A stretch of 64,000 nt of DNA from an uncultured Muribaculaceae bacterium (GCA_910587185.1 CAJULY010000001.1:248001-312000), one strand, 5' to 3'. Counted from the first letter of the stretch, positions 1 to 10,024 are shown. Program-made: numbers and translations. The notes: generated by a model not told the origin, from the letters alone.

Positions 1-75
1 ATAGGGTCAATCTGTTCATAATTATTGCTTGTATGATGATAAAAGACAAAAATGATTCAATTACAAAAGACCGGA

Positions 76-732
76 TCAACGTATTGAGCCGTTCTTCTTG
101 ATATATCCTTTTTCCACAGCCTTGACTATAAGGTCAACGGCATTTATAGCCCCGAGCTTGTGAAAAAGAGCTTTCCGGTGGGCTTCAATCGTATTGTCCG
201 ACACAAACAGAGCTGCGGCGATCTCCCGCGAGGTCTTGCCCTGCGCCATCTGGTTCAGAACCTCCAGCTCACGCGAAGTGGGGTGCGACGAACTGTCGGC
301 GGCCGTGTCGATCACCCTGTGGACGGCCTCGCAATAATATTTATTGCCATCGAGAATCTCGTTCATAGCCGCGATAATCTCGTTGCCGCTTCCCGATTTG
401 TAGATTATGGCGTTCACGTCGCGTGCCAGAAGCTTGCGAAGCGTCCAAATCTCGTCGTGAACCGTACTGACGATAATCCGGGCCTCCGAATAACGGGCCC
501 TTATGTTTTCGATCAGGACGAAGCCGTCCATGTCGGGCAGTTCAAGATCTATGACATAGAAATCAAAGCATTCCCCCTTGTCAAGCCGCGACACAAGATC
601 AGTGGCAGTGCTGAACTTCTCCACGCTGTTGACCCCTCTGATAGCGAGAACGGCATGCAGCCCTTCCCTTATCAGATCATGGTCATCAACGATAGCGATG
701 TTCATCTGTGATAATCTTGATTCATTTGCCAT
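76..732 (-). CDS. NarL/FixJ-family response regulator
   Basis: Cytoplasmic two-component response regulator of 218 residues. A receiver domain fills about residues 10-125, with the acidic pocket at D16/D17, the likely phospho-acceptor D62 (IDLELPD) and the conserved Lys near 113 (IIYKS). A LuxR-type helix-turn-helix follows at about 150-212 (TSRELEVLNQMAQG, then SDNTIEAHRK). An internal ATG at residue 10 (MNIAIVDDHD) is an equally good start and would place the receiver at the N-terminus. The gene lies about 100 bp downstream of the TPR histidine kinase on the same strand, so the two almost certainly form one system. The regulated genes cannot be read from the sequence. Confidence 0.93.
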   Translation of the reverse strand: MANESRLSQMNIAIVDDHDLIREGLHAVLAIRGVNSVEKFSTATDLVSRLDKGECFDFYVIDLELPDMDGFVLIENIRARYSEARIIVSTVHDEIWTLRKLLARDVNAIIYKSGSGNEIIAAMNEILDGNKYYCEAVHRVIDTAADSSSHPTSRELEVLNQMAQGKTSREIAAALFVSDNTIEAHRKALFHKLGAINAVDLIVKAVEKGYIKKNGSIR

Positions 733-834
733 TTAAGACGATTTTTGCATTCATTTAATACGATATGCAAATTTACCGTCTCTTACAAAGCACATCAATT
801 ACGGTTTTCCGTAGTTTTTCAATATATTTCAGAG

Positions 835-2598
835 TTATTTGCCAATATTTACATTCAAAACCACCCTCATGGCATTTTCGGCATCTGTTTCAACAGTGAG
901 CGTGCCCCCGACAGCGGCAGCCCGGCGCTTCATTGAATTCAGTCCGATGCCACGCTTTCCCGAAGGTGAGTAGGTGCCGTTGTCGGCCACTTCGAGTGTC
1001 AGACTTCCGTCAGTCACTGACATGACGACATCTATCTTCGTAGCCCCTGAATGTTTGATCGAGTTCCCTACGGCTTCCTGAACTATTCTGTATATCTCCA
1101 GCGCCACTCCGTCGGGCACCGAACTCCAGTCTCCTGCCGGGGCCGAATAGACTATCGACACACCGTCGCCGCAGGCTTCCTGCTGTTTCATCAGATAATA
1201 ACGCACGACCTCATCGAGATTGGCATAGGCGAATTCAGGCGGCATCAGCTCGTGGGATATACGGCGCACCGATTCGCGGCAAGTGTCGATAAGGGCAGCC
1301 GTTTCAGAGGCCGGAACTCCCTCCGCCATGTTCATCCTTATGGCCAGCAGATCATTGCACACTCCGTCATGAAGCTCCCGGGCCATGCGTTCACGCTCGT
1401 TTTCGAGCCCTTCGACATATTGCTGCGTCAGTCTGCGGCCTATGTCGGCACGCAGATTGGCGAATTCTATCTCGCGTGCCAGGCGGCGACGGCGCTGACG
1501 CGAGGCATATATGACAAAACCGGCGACAATGACAAGCAGAAGGCCCAGTGCGGCGAAAAGCCACATCAGCCTGTTTGCGCTCCGCGCCTCGCTTCGGGCA
1601 AGAGCGAGCTCGGTCTCCTTCGTCTCATATTTGACTGTCAGCTCACGGAGACTCTCGGCCTTTTCGCGGGCCCAGAGCGTGTCGCGCAGTTCGTTTCCTT
1701 TCAGCAGTGTCTGATAGGCGTTGCGGTAATCGCCCAGAGAAGCGTAGGCTATGTGCATGTTGTTGTAGCAGTCAAAGACAACGAAAGGAAGATTTTCGAT
1801 TCCTTCCAGACCGAGAATTTTGTCGAAATACTCAAGCGCTTCTTTCGGACGGTTATCTTTAAGAGAGATGGAGCATTCCGCCTGATAATAGGTCAGCATC
1901 GACATGGCCGATTCGATCTGCGGAAGGATTTCTTGACATTTCCGGCGCCATGCCGCGGATTTCGCCTTGTCGCCGAGGCGGTCGGCCGCAAGCATCGTAT
2001 AGACGGCCGCGCGGAAAGCGCTGTCGCTGTTTCCGGCTTCCGTAGCGTTTTTGTAAGCCAGTTCCTGATAATGGAGAGCCTTCTCATACATCCCGCATCC
2101 GGTGAGCACCGAGCCTGCAGCGCCGAAAACCATGCTCCTGAAACCGGCGTCGTTGCTTCTCGCCGCCCATTCGCCCGAAAGCTCCGCACTCATCGCTGCT
2201 TTCTCTTTCTGCTGCATATCGAGGTTAAGAGTGGCGAGATTTATGTATAGCGCTGCAATCTCTTCGACGGCTTCCTGATCGGGATTCTCGCGGAACCGGC
2301 CGGAGGTCACAATTTCGAGCGCTTTCCCGTAGCTTGCAAGCGCTTCATCTATGCGGCCGAGAGAACGGAGAAAAACTCCCTGCGAGGAATGTGTCCCTAC
2401 GATCTGCGTCTTGTCGCCGATTTTTTCCGCAAGCGAGATAGCCTCCTCTATGACGAGTTCGGCGGAATCGGTGCGGCCTATGCCGTGAAGACTGTCGGCG
2501 GTTTCTCGCAAGGATGCTATTTTTTCAATTTCACCGGGGAGTGCCCACGCGCCTAACGAAACCGAGGCGCTCAATAGGATATTGAGTATTTTTTTCAT
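835..2598 (-). CDS. TPR-sensor histidine kinase, HisKA_3 (NarX/DesK-like)
   Basis: Membrane histidine kinase of 587 residues. A signal peptide (about 1-19) leads into a mainly periplasmic region of helical TPR-type repeats (about 25-310), then a coiled segment, one transmembrane helix (about 343-365), a HisKA_3 dimerisation helix with phospho-acceptor H410 (ERMARELHDGV), and a HATPase domain with N-box (IVQEAVGNSIKHSG, about 506-519), G1 box DNG (539-541) and G2 box RGIGL. The TPR-sensor plus HisKA_3 layout is common in Bacteroidetes, where the repeats are thought to sense protein or peptide partners. It precedes the NarL-type regulator, its probable partner. The ligand is unknown. Confidence 0.93.
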   Translation of the reverse strand: MKKILNILLSASVSLGAWALPGEIEKIASLRETADSLHGIGRTDSAELVIEEAISLAEKIGDKTQIVGTHSSQGVFLRSLGRIDEALASYGKALEIVTSGRFRENPDQEAVEEIAALYINLATLNLDMQQKEKAAMSAELSGEWAARSNDAGFRSMVFGAAGSVLTGCGMYEKALHYQELAYKNATEAGNSDSAFRAAVYTMLAADRLGDKAKSAAWRRKCQEILPQIESAMSMLTYYQAECSISLKDNRPKEALEYFDKILGLEGIENLPFVVFDCYNNMHIAYASLGDYRNAYQTLLKGNELRDTLWAREKAESLRELTVKYETKETELALARSEARSANRLMWLFAALGLLLVIVAGFVIYASRQRRRRLAREIEFANLRADIGRRLTQQYVEGLENERERMARELHDGVCNDLLAIRMNMAEGVPASETAALIDTCRESVRRISHELMPPEFAYANLDEVVRYYLMKQQEACGDGVSIVYSAPAGDWSSVPDGVALEIYRIVQEAVGNSIKHSGATKIDVVMSVTDGSLTLEVADNGTYSPSGKRGIGLNSMKRRAAAVGGTLTVETDAENAMRVVLNVNIGK

Positions 2599-2660
2599 GG
2601 CAGGGAGGGATTTTGAGGTTTATGGTGAAGAGAGGAGAAGAGAGGAGAATGAAGAACTCT

Positions 2661-3692
2661 TCAGAAGGTTGGGAGGTTGGCCATGTTCCAGAGATTCAGA
2701 TAGGCCGCGCGGGTGATCTCGACAACTTTTTCGTAATTGATTCGGTCTGCGTGATCCGAAGGCTGGTGATAGTCGGGATGGCCGTCGGTATGATACCAGA
2801 TGATGGGGATGTCACGTTTCGCGAAAGATCCGTTGTCGCCGCCGCCTATCGGACGGTCCCAGGGACGATAATTCGGCTCGAGCTGCAACCCGTAATTCTC
2901 CACATCGTTTTTGAGCCATTCGCCGAAAGCGGGATGGGCCTCGGTGTAGAAATAGACCACATGTTTCGGTTTCGCCTCGTTGTTGTTGCGGCCGATCATG
3001 TCGAAGTTGATGTAGCCTTTTATTTTTGAAAGGTCGGGATAGGTCAGCACGAAATGTTCCGATCCGAGCAGACCTTTCTCCTCGCCGTCCCATAGGGCGA
3101 AGATGATCGTGCGCTCAGGTTTGACGCCGCTCTCGAGAAAAGCGCGGGCAATCTGAAGAACGGCCGACACGCCCGATGCGTTATCGTCGGCTCCGTTATA
3201 GATTTTGTCGCCGTCAAGCAGCGGATCAACTCCGAGATGATCATAGTGCGCGCCCATGACAACTATCTCATTGGGATTCTTCCCTTCGATACGGGCCATG
3301 ACGTTTGTCAGCGGAAGGCGCTGATGAACCTCTTTTTTCAGCACGGCGATCGAATCGGGATGAACCGTGTAGCGCCCTTTCTTCTGTCGCTCCTTCCGGT
3401 AGGCCTCGAAGGGCTGGCGGTATGATTCTCCGTTCCATGGTGCGAGCCCGAGTGTGCGGAAATAAGCCTCGATGTAAGCGGTTGCTATTCTTCCGGAGGG
3501 ATAACCGGCCTCACGTCCGGCAAGTTCGTCAGCGGCAAGGAATCCGATATGGCCCTCAGCGGTGATGCGGTTGATCGTCTCGTAACCTTTCTGTTTTGGC
3601 GTTATCTGTGGTGTTTTCGGAGATTTTGCCGAAAGAGATAATGCCGACAATGCTACTGCGGCCAGTGAAATATAACTTGCAATGCGTTTCAT
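2661..3692 (-). CDS. Secreted M28-family zinc aminopeptidase
   Basis: Predicted exported metallopeptidase of about 343 residues. The start chosen is the ATG before MKRIASYISLAAVALS, because it gives a clean signal peptide; the longer open frame upstream would run into the promoter. M28 metal-site motifs are visible in order: GAHYDHLG (first zinc His), GADDNASG (bridging Asp), DGEEKGLLGS (catalytic and metal Glu), FDMIGRN, and a C-terminal HTDGHPDYHQPSD stretch with the last His ligand. These define an M28 aminopeptidase or carboxypeptidase-like enzyme that clips peptides in the periplasm or at the cell surface. Substrate preference is not readable. It is followed by the sensor kinase on the same strand, without evident functional linkage. 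Confidence 0.93.
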   Translation of the reverse strand: MKRIASYISLAAVALSALSLSAKSPKTPQITPKQKGYETINRITAEGHIGFLAADELAGREAGYPSGRIATAYIEAYFRTLGLAPWNGESYRQPFEAYRKERQKKGRYTVHPDSIAVLKKEVHQRLPLTNVMARIEGKNPNEIVVMGAHYDHLGVDPLLDGDKIYNGADDNASGVSAVLQIARAFLESGVKPERTIIFALWDGEEKGLLGSEHFVLTYPDLSKIKGYINFDMIGRNNNEAKPKHVVYFYTEAHPAFGEWLKNDVENYGLQLEPNYRPWDRPIGGGDNGSFAKRDIPIIWYHTDGHPDYHQPSDHADRINYEKVVEITRAAYLNLWNMANLPTF

Positions 3693-3716
3693 GATAGTGT
3701 TTTTGTTTGATGAACG

Positions 3717-3747
3717 CGAAGTTACATGATTTTCCGGTAAATAACAA
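3717..3747 (-). promoter_or_regulatory. Putative Bacteroidetes-type promoter of the M28 peptidase gene
   Basis: On the minus strand a TTTG at about 3745-3748 is followed after 20 nt by TAACTTCG (3717-3724), one mismatch from the TAnnTTTG -7 consensus. It sits about 25 nt upstream of the chosen ATG, which supports that start. Confidence 0.5.
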
Positions 3748-3750
3748 ATC

Positions 3751-3773
3751 AAAAAAACAGACGCGTCCGTCTG
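3751..3773 (-). terminator. Intrinsic terminator downstream of the outer-membrane barrel gene
   Basis: Read on the minus strand, CAGACG / CGTCTG form a hairpin with a GACG loop, followed directly by seven T. It lies about 60 nt after the stop of the receptor gene and just before the M28 promoter, separating the two units. Confidence 0.7.
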
Positions 3774-3830
3774 AGCCGGGCGCGTCCGAAGTGAAAATAT
3801 GTGTGATTGGAAACTCTGTTTTCAGAATAC

Positions 3831-6263
3831 TTATCGGTTGTTACCGCCGACAACGTCGTTGTTCGAGATTCCGCGGACCTTCTTGACCTGTGCGTTGAGC
3901 TTGCCGAAACGATAGGCTATACCTATGTTGACTCTGGTGTTGTTCCACATTTCCGAGCGCGATACGCTCTGATAGGGAACGTTCACCTGATAGCTGCGGT
4001 ATTCGCGATGTGGCGGTCCGAAAGGATTGTTGAACTGCAGGTTTACGGTCAGACGGTCCTCCTTGAGGAAGGTGCGGCGCAGACCGAAACCATAGTTTAT
4101 CTTCGACATGCCTACCGGCGTGAACACCTGATAGAGCGACTTGCTGCCTCCGTAGTAACTGCCGTAACCTGTCAGATATAATTTCCATGGGAGGCGCTGC
4201 TGGATTCGCATATAGCAGTTCTGGCTCCATCCGTCGAATTTGATTCCTGCCGAGGGATTCTTGTAGTAGTTGTAATCCACTCCACCATTGACCATCACGC
4301 GTGTTTTGGGCGAGATGTTCCACATAATGTAGAGGAAGTTGCTGAAATAGCGGTTGCGCCCGGCGTTAGCGTAGGTCGAATAAAGGTGGTCGTCGCGCGA
4401 GGTCTGAACCGAGATGATGGCGTTGTTGCTCCAGCCGAAGCTCGTGTTGAAGTCAATGCTGAGCTTGTTGGTGAAGAAGCTGTAGTTGAGGTTGGCCGAC
4501 TGGTTGCGCAGACTGCTCAGATCGGGATTGCCCTGCGAGGTCGATGTCGGGCCGGCGTTGACCGTCGGGTTAAGGTAGTTGATGCCGGGGCGCTGGATGC
4601 TTGAGCTGTAGGAGAGGCGAACCGAGTTGTTGTCGTTGATGTTGTAGGAGATCGCCGCGTTCGGAACCCAGTCGTTCAGGTCGCTGTGGAAATCCTTGTC
4701 GTTGCCTGTGTGGAACTTGGCCGACAGACGCGAGAACTCGTAGCGCACTCCGGCGCGGAGACCGAGTTTGCCTATGTTGACGCGGTAGTCGGCGAAGAGA
4801 GCGCCTATCTGGGTGATGTGGGAGAAATCGGTGTGGTTTATGCCCGCTCCCTCATAGTCGCGGTCGGCAACGCTGTGGTTGTCGCGGTAGATGTATTTTC
4901 CGCCGAGGTCGAGCGTGTGTCCTGACCATAGCGGGCGCGTCCAGTCGAGCTGAAGGGTGTGTTCGAGCAGAGAGGCGCGCGAGTTGTTGTAAATGCCCGT
5001 GTAATCCACCGGCATGTTGACCTGGTCGTAATATTGGTCACGGCTGTTTGTGCGTCCGCCGTTGCCGTTGATCTGATAGGAGAGGATTATCTTCTCGCCT
5101 TTCTTGCGGGTCAGGCGCTGATAGTTGAAGTTGCCGCCGAGATAGTGCCATCGTGCCGGTTTGAGATAGTCGGCCCGTGTCTTGTAGCTGTAGAGCAGGC
5201 CGCCGTCGGGACCGTACATCGCTACAGACTGGTCGTTCATAGATTTATTCGACGAGAGGTAAGCGAAGAAGTCAGCGGTGATCAGATTGAGAGTGTCGAT
5301 TTCATAACTCAGCTCGAATCCCAGATTTTCTGAAACGTTAGAAGTCTTCATCACGTTCCTGTCCAGATAGCGGTTACCAGTGTCTTCGAAAACGCGGTCA
5401 GTGGTGTGAAGCTGCTTACCGCTGCGGCTTGATGAGGAATAGACGCTTCCGTTGACCGAGAAGGTCAGCTTGTCGATCTGCGACATGAGCCACAGATTGG
5501 GGTTAGGGACATTGGAGTTTGATGCATAGTAGAGTCCGACATTTCCCATCACACCCTTGAAACTCATCTCCTGCTTGGTCACGATGTTCAGAATCATGCC
5601 TACGCCCTCGGCGTCCTCGCGCGCTCCGGGATCGGTTATGACCTCTATTTTCTTGATCATCGATGCGGGAATGGTCTTGAATATCTCCTTGGCGTTGTTG
5701 CTGAAAGTGTTGTTGCGGCGCCCGTTCTTGTAGATGAGGAAACTCGAGCTGCCCTTTATCTTGATGGTTCCGTCGGGATCGACCGTCACGAGCGGCACTC
5801 GCTTGAGCATCTCGTCGAGCTGGGTAGTGGAGGCCGACGGGTCGTTGGCCACGTCGTAGGCTATGCGGTCGATCTCGCGCGAGATCAGCGGGCGCGTTCC
5901 TTCGACCACAACTTCCTTCAGCGTGCGACCCGAGTCGCGGATGACGAGTGTCCCGAGATCGGCCACGGGTTTAGACTCGGTGATGTCGAACATGGTGCGT
6001 ATCGGCGCGCGTCCGGTCGATAGAACCGTGAGGCGATAGACACCGGGGCGCAATGCCTGCGAGAAGAGACCCTCTTCGGAAGTCACTAAAGTTGCCACGG
6101 GCTTGACGGTGTCGGTGCGGCTGAATATGCGCACCGTGGCAAACGGCTCTCCCGTGCCGGTGGAATCTGCGACCACGCCTTTGACGGCATATTTCTGCGC
6201 ATAAGCTCCGAAAGCGACCGCCAGAAAAAGGAAAGGCAGCAGTAGAGTTTTAAAAATTTTCAT
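3831..6263 (-). CDS. TonB-dependent-receptor-like outer-membrane beta-barrel protein
   Basis: Outer-membrane protein of about 810 residues, translated from the ATG of MKIFKTLLLPFLFLAVAFG, which gives a signal peptide ending near AYAQ. An N-terminal carboxypeptidase-regulatory-like beta-sandwich (about 22-110, VKGVVADSTGTGEPFATVRI) is followed by a TonB plug-like domain (about 120-215, with VTDPGAREDAEGVG) and a long aromatic-rich barrel (OMP_b-brl_3 type). There is no SusD partner, so this is not a standard polysaccharide-utilisation pair. It could import a small ligand or peptide, but the cargo is unknown. The gene stands alone, with an inverted repeat upstream that may be its operator. Confidence 0.9.
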   Translation of the reverse strand: MKIFKTLLLPFLFLAVAFGAYAQKYAVKGVVADSTGTGEPFATVRIFSRTDTVKPVATLVTSEEGLFSQALRPGVYRLTVLSTGRAPIRTMFDITESKPVADLGTLVIRDSGRTLKEVVVEGTRPLISREIDRIAYDVANDPSASTTQLDEMLKRVPLVTVDPDGTIKIKGSSSFLIYKNGRRNNTFSNNAKEIFKTIPASMIKKIEVITDPGAREDAEGVGMILNIVTKQEMSFKGVMGNVGLYYASNSNVPNPNLWLMSQIDKLTFSVNGSVYSSSSRSGKQLHTTDRVFEDTGNRYLDRNVMKTSNVSENLGFELSYEIDTLNLITADFFAYLSSNKSMNDQSVAMYGPDGGLLYSYKTRADYLKPARWHYLGGNFNYQRLTRKKGEKIILSYQINGNGGRTNSRDQYYDQVNMPVDYTGIYNNSRASLLEHTLQLDWTRPLWSGHTLDLGGKYIYRDNHSVADRDYEGAGINHTDFSHITQIGALFADYRVNIGKLGLRAGVRYEFSRLSAKFHTGNDKDFHSDLNDWVPNAAISYNINDNNSVRLSYSSSIQRPGINYLNPTVNAGPTSTSQGNPDLSSLRNQSANLNYSFFTNKLSIDFNTSFGWSNNAIISVQTSRDDHLYSTYANAGRNRYFSNFLYIMWNISPKTRVMVNGGVDYNYYKNPSAGIKFDGWSQNCYMRIQQRLPWKLYLTGYGSYYGGSKSLYQVFTPVGMSKINYGFGLRRTFLKEDRLTVNLQFNNPFGPPHREYRSYQVNVPYQSVSRSEMWNNTRVNIGIAYRFGKLNAQVKKVRGISNNDVVGGNNR

Positions 6264-6371
6264 CGTAATGATATTTTGTGATATTGTTTTAGAAGTCACT
6301 TATATGACGCGGGAAAACGCCATAAATCACATAAAGGAAGTTATTTTTTTGAAGTGATTGACTATTGAATT

Positions 6372-6416
6372 GATTTAAACTTATTTCGAAATGTTAATTT
6401 GCAATAAGTTTAAATC
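6372..6416. repeat. 14-bp perfect inverted repeat upstream of the barrel gene
   Basis: GATTTAAACTTATT (6372-6385) and its exact reverse complement (6403-6416) are separated by 17 nt. There is no T-run on either strand, so a terminator is less likely than a protein-binding operator or structured leader. It lies between the 80-residue gene and the receptor gene. Confidence 0.75.
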
Positions 6417-6422
6417 AGTTCA

Positions 6423-6665
6423 TTATCTGTTCAGACTGAGATCAAACGGCTCGGTGATATCCAACCGCAGACGGCTTGAATAGGATCCGGGGATCCAGCG
6501 GAACTGACCGACGTTGGCGTTGGCAATGGAAAGATCCACATTACGGTCATAGCCGACCTCTCGAATCAGGAGTCCTACAGAAGATACGGAATCAGTCTTC
6601 AGCACGAGTTTCGAGGGGTTTCTCCGCACTATCATATCCTTTACCTCCGTATTCTTTTCCATCAT
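6423..6665 (-). CDS. Small hypothetical protein (80 aa)
   Basis: I do not recognise this family. The 80-residue product has no signal peptide or membrane helix and reads as a small beta-rich cytoplasmic protein (alternating hydrophobics in SKLVLKTDSVSSVGLLIREV). It is supported as a gene mainly by context. A well-formed Bacteroidetes promoter lies about 40 nt upstream on the same strand, nothing else occupies the interval, and its codon use resembles that of its neighbours. It ends just before the inverted repeat ahead of the receptor gene, so co-regulation with that gene is possible but unproven. Confidence 0.55.
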   Translation of the reverse strand: MMEKNTEVKDMIVRRNPSKLVLKTDSVSSVGLLIREVGYDRNVDLSIANANVGQFRWIPGSYSSRLRLDITEPFDLSLNR

Positions 6666-6706
6666 GACGGAGAAGCATATCGGTGTATTAGTTTATTAGT
6701 ACACTG

Positions 6707-6736
6707 CAAAAGTAATATCATTTTTTATTCTTTCAA
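6707..6736 (-). promoter_or_regulatory. Bacteroidetes-type promoter of the 80-aa gene
   Basis: Minus strand: TTG (6734-6736), 19-nt spacer, TACTTTTG (6707-6714), an exact match to TAnnTTTG. It is correctly placed about 40 nt before the ATG at 6665. Confidence 0.7.
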
Positions 6737-6823
6737 AATTTTTTTGCAAAAAAATTCTTCATACCAATCGGACAGGTCTGACTAAGTCTGACCCGTCAGA
6801 CCCCTAACAGGCTCTTCTACAAG

Positions 6824-6852
6824 AAAAAAGCCCCGGAATGAACCGGGGCTTT
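6824..6852 (-). terminator. Intrinsic terminator of the lipoprotein gene
   Basis: A 10-bp stem, AAAGCCCCGG / CCGGGGCTTT, with a 6-nt loop. On the minus strand it is followed by a T-run. It lies about 40 nt after the lipoprotein stop codon. Confidence 0.88.
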
Positions 6853-6893
6853 CATCAAGATTGAGAGATTGTCTATTGACAGTGAAATGAAAA

Positions 6894-7379
6894 CTATTTG
6901 TCATTGAACTTGTGGTCCAGTGTCTGGCCTGTGGCCGGTGCCTCGCCGTCTGAGGGAGAGGGGATGTCATCGGCGGAAGCGACAACATTCACTTTAACGC
7001 GTGCATAGGCTGTTGCGAGAGCGCATCCTTCCTCATAAACGGGCATCACGAACTCGATATAGAAGGAGCCTGTTTCCTGAGTCCATTCAGGTGCAAGCGT
7101 TATGGCGAAAGGCTGCACGTCGGTTGTTCCTACGGGAATGCCGTTCAACCAGTAGCTGACAGCGCCGTTAGTGGCGTTCTTACCTTCCTGAGCGGCAGTG
7201 GTTACAATCGATTCGATTCCGAACTCCTGTCCCTGAACGACATACACCTGATGGTCAACAACGACGGCGTTCTTGTAGGTGACATTAATGTTTACATCGG
7301 GCAGCTCATCGTCGTCATGACAGGACGCGAGCGACATCATCAGAGGCAAAGCCATCAGAGCCAATAAAAATTTCTTCAT
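6894..7379 (-). CDS. Putative lipoprotein, function unknown (161 aa)
   Basis: A short lipoprotein with a lipobox: a hydrophobic leader MKKFLLALMALPLMM followed by SLASC, with the modified Cys near residue 20, and then an acidic HDDDE stretch typical of Bacteroidetes lipoproteins sorted to the surface or outer membrane. The rest (about 30-140) reads as a beta-sandwich, possibly Ig-like, with a polar C-terminal tail. I do not recognise a named family. It lies between clpB and a strong terminator on the same strand, but the 53-nt gap and unrelated roles make a functional link with clpB unlikely. Confidence 0.8.
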   Translation of the reverse strand: MKKFLLALMALPLMMSLASCHDDDELPDVNINVTYKNAVVVDHQVYVVQGQEFGIESIVTTAAQEGKNATNGAVSYWLNGIPVGTTDVQPFAITLAPEWTQETGSFYIEFVMPVYEEGCALATAYARVKVNVVASADDIPSPSDGEAPATGQTLDHKFNDK

Positions 7380-7432
7380 AGCCGGTTAAGATATTAAATG
7401 GTTTTTTGTATTGTGAATTAATTATGTATCGT

Positions 7433-10024
7433 CTAATTTCCAAACACGAGATCGTCATCCTTAACGTCAATCACAATCGGACGCTCTTTATCGACTTTCT
7501 GAGCAAGAATATCCTTTGAAAGACGGTTGAGCACGAGACGATGTATGGCTCGCTTGACGGGACGGGCACCGAATTCGGGATCGTAGCCTTCCTCGGCAAG
7601 ATAATGGAGGGCCGCTGGAGTCACTTCGAGAGTGACGCCGTTGGTCGCAAGCATTTTCTTGATGCTTCGGATCTGAAGGCCGACGATTTCCTCGATTTCG
7701 TTTTCGTTGAGAGGCGTGAACATGATTGTCTCGTCGATACGGTTAAGGAACTCGGGCCGAATGGTCTGCTTGAGCATTTCAAGGACCTCGTTCTTTGTCT
7801 TCTCAACCACTTCGTCATGGTTCTCGGGCGTCATCTTCGCGAAATTGTCGCGGATCACGGATGATCCCATATTGGAGGTCATGATTATTATGGTGTTCTT
7901 GAAGTTGACCAGACGTCCCTTGTTGTCGGTCAGACGGCCGTCGTCGAGAACCTGGAGAAGAATGTTGAACACGTCGGGATGGGCTTTCTCGATCTCATCG
8001 AAAAGCACGACCGAATACGGTTTGCGGCGCACGGCCTCCGTCAGCTGTCCGCCCTCGTCGTAGCCGACATATCCCGGAGGCGCTCCGACAAGACGGCTGA
8101 CGGTGTGTTTCTCCTGATACTCGCTCATGTCGATACGGGTCATCATGTTCTCGTCATCGAACAGATATTCCGCCAGAGCCTTGGCAAGTTCGGTCTTGCC
8201 GACACCTGTGGTGCCGAGGAATATGAACGATCCGATAGGTCGGCGCGGGTCGTTAAGCCCGGCGCGGCTGCGGCGCACGGCATCGGCTATTGCACGGATT
8301 GCCTCTTCCTGGCCGACAACACGGTTGTGAAGCTCGGCTTCAAGATGGAGAAGTTTCTCTTTTTCGCTCTGCACCATCTTGTTGACCGGAATTCCGGTCC
8401 AGCGCGAAACGACGTCGGCGATATCCTCGGCATCCACCTCTTCCTTGATCAGAGCCTTCTCGCCCTGCATCATCTTGAGCTGCTCCTGGATGTCGGCGTT
8501 CTCCTTCTCTTTCTGCTGCACTCGCGAATAGCGGATTTCGGCAACCTTGGCATAATCGCCCTCGCGCTCGGCGCGGTCAGCCTCGAAATTCAGCTGCTCG
8601 ATGTCGATCTTGTTCTGCTGGATCCGGTTGATAAGATCTTTTTCGGCGCGCCACTTGGCCGTATATTCCTTCTCTTCCTCGCGCATGGAGGCAAGATCTT
8701 TCTCGATCTCCTTCACCTTTTCCTTGTCGCCTTCTCGCTTGATGGCCTCGCGCTCGATCTCCTTCTGGGCTATGCGGCGAGTGATCTCATCGAGAGCCTG
8801 AGGCACGGAATCGATTTCGAGACGGAGTTTCGAAGCGGCCTCGTCAACAAGGTCAATCGCTTTGTCGGGAAGGAAACGGTCGGTTATGTAACGCTCGGAA
8901 AGCTGCACGGCCGCAATAATCGCTTCATCGCGGATGCGCACCTTGTGGTGGTTCTCGTAACGCTCCTTCAGTCCGCGAAGGATCGCTATGGCGCTCATCT
9001 CGTCAGGCTCGTTGACCATCACCTTCTGGAAACGGCGCTCGAGAGCTTTGTCTTTCTCGAAATATTTCTGGTATTCATCAAGAGTGGTCGCGCCAATGCT
9101 CCGTAGCTCACCGCGGGCAAGCGCGGGCTTAAGGATGTTGGCGGCGTCCATCGCGCCCTCTCCCTTGCCGGCGCCGACAAGGGTGTGGATCTCGTCAATG
9201 AACAGAATTATTTCGCCGTCGCTCTGAGTAACCTCGTTGACAATGGCCTTGAGTCTTTCTTCAAACTCACCTTTATATTTGGCTCCCGCCACGAGTGCAC
9301 CCATGTCGAGAGAGAAAATCTGTTTGCTGCGCAGGTTCTCGGGAACGTCGCCGCGCACTATGCGCTGTGCCAGACCTTCGGCAATGGCGGTCTTACCGGT
9401 ACCCGGCTCACCTATGAGCATAGGGTTGTTCTTGGTTCGCCTGCTGAGAATCTGAAGGACGCGCCTGATTTCGTCGTCACGTCCTATGACGGGGTCGAGC
9501 TTGCCTGAACGGGCGCGCTCATTTAGATTAATGGCATATTTTCCGAGAGCGTTGTAGGTATCCTCGGCGCCCTGGTCGGTGGCCTTCTTCCCTTTTCGGA
9601 GTTCCTCGATGGCGCTCTTTAGTTCCTTCTCGCTGAGGCCGGCATCCTTAAGAATTGTCGAAGCGGGTGAATTCACTTCAAAAATTGCCAGAAGAATGGA
9701 TTCGAGAGTGACATATTCGTCGCCCGCTTTTTTCGAGATGTCGAGAGCGCGCTGAAGAACGTCGTTGGAGTATCGGCTCAGATACGGCTCCGAACCTCCC
9801 GAAACTTTCGGAAGAGAGGCAATCTCACGTTCGATCTGCTGAGAGACCAGATTTATGTTGGCTCCTACTTTGGCAAAAATGAATTTGACAAGGCTTTCGC
9901 CCTCCGACATCACCCCCTGCAGGAGATGCACCGGTTCAATGGCCTGGTTGCCGTTGCCTTTGGTGATTTCAAATGCTTTCTGAATCGCTTCCTGCGATTT
10001 GATGGTGAAATTATTGAAATTCAT
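7433..10024 (-). CDS. clpB: ATP-dependent disaggregase ClpB (Hsp100)
   Basis: Full-length 863-residue ClpB, the cytoplasmic chaperone that works with DnaK to pull proteins from aggregates. Domains in order: N-terminal Clp repeats (about 1-145); first AAA+ module with Walker A GEPGTGKT (205-212) and Walker B ILFIDE; the long coiled-coil middle domain (about 405-525) that separates ClpB from protease partners; and a second AAA+ module with Walker A GTTGVGKT (604-611) and the GYVGYDEGG pore loop. The C-terminal region is the normal ClpB type and lacks a ClpP-binding loop. It is transcribed away from the DUF5106 operon. No CIRCE-type heat-shock operator is evident in the 178 bp upstream. Confidence 0.98.
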   Translation of the reverse strand: MNFNNFTIKSQEAIQKAFEITKGNGNQAIEPVHLLQGVMSEGESLVKFIFAKVGANINLVSQQIEREIASLPKVSGGSEPYLSRYSNDVLQRALDISKKAGDEYVTLESILLAIFEVNSPASTILKDAGLSEKELKSAIEELRKGKKATDQGAEDTYNALGKYAINLNERARSGKLDPVIGRDDEIRRVLQILSRRTKNNPMLIGEPGTGKTAIAEGLAQRIVRGDVPENLRSKQIFSLDMGALVAGAKYKGEFEERLKAIVNEVTQSDGEIILFIDEIHTLVGAGKGEGAMDAANILKPALARGELRSIGATTLDEYQKYFEKDKALERRFQKVMVNEPDEMSAIAILRGLKERYENHHKVRIRDEAIIAAVQLSERYITDRFLPDKAIDLVDEAASKLRLEIDSVPQALDEITRRIAQKEIEREAIKREGDKEKVKEIEKDLASMREEEKEYTAKWRAEKDLINRIQQNKIDIEQLNFEADRAEREGDYAKVAEIRYSRVQQKEKENADIQEQLKMMQGEKALIKEEVDAEDIADVVSRWTGIPVNKMVQSEKEKLLHLEAELHNRVVGQEEAIRAIADAVRRSRAGLNDPRRPIGSFIFLGTTGVGKTELAKALAEYLFDDENMMTRIDMSEYQEKHTVSRLVGAPPGYVGYDEGGQLTEAVRRKPYSVVLFDEIEKAHPDVFNILLQVLDDGRLTDNKGRLVNFKNTIIIMTSNMGSSVIRDNFAKMTPENHDEVVEKTKNEVLEMLKQTIRPEFLNRIDETIMFTPLNENEIEEIVGLQIRSIKKMLATNGVTLEVTPAALHYLAEEGYDPEFGARPVKRAIHRLVLNRLSKDILAQKVDKERPIVIDVKDDDLVFGN

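Noticed and set aside
1051..2250. 399-codon open frame on the plus strand opposite the histidine kinase
   Set aside because: It is the codon-position shadow of the kinase gene; no promoter, no recognisable domain, and the kinase motifs on the other strand are unambiguous.
7979..9106. 375-codon open frame opposite clpB
   Set aside because: Antisense shadow of a highly conserved gene; Leu/Phe-rich low-complexity product.
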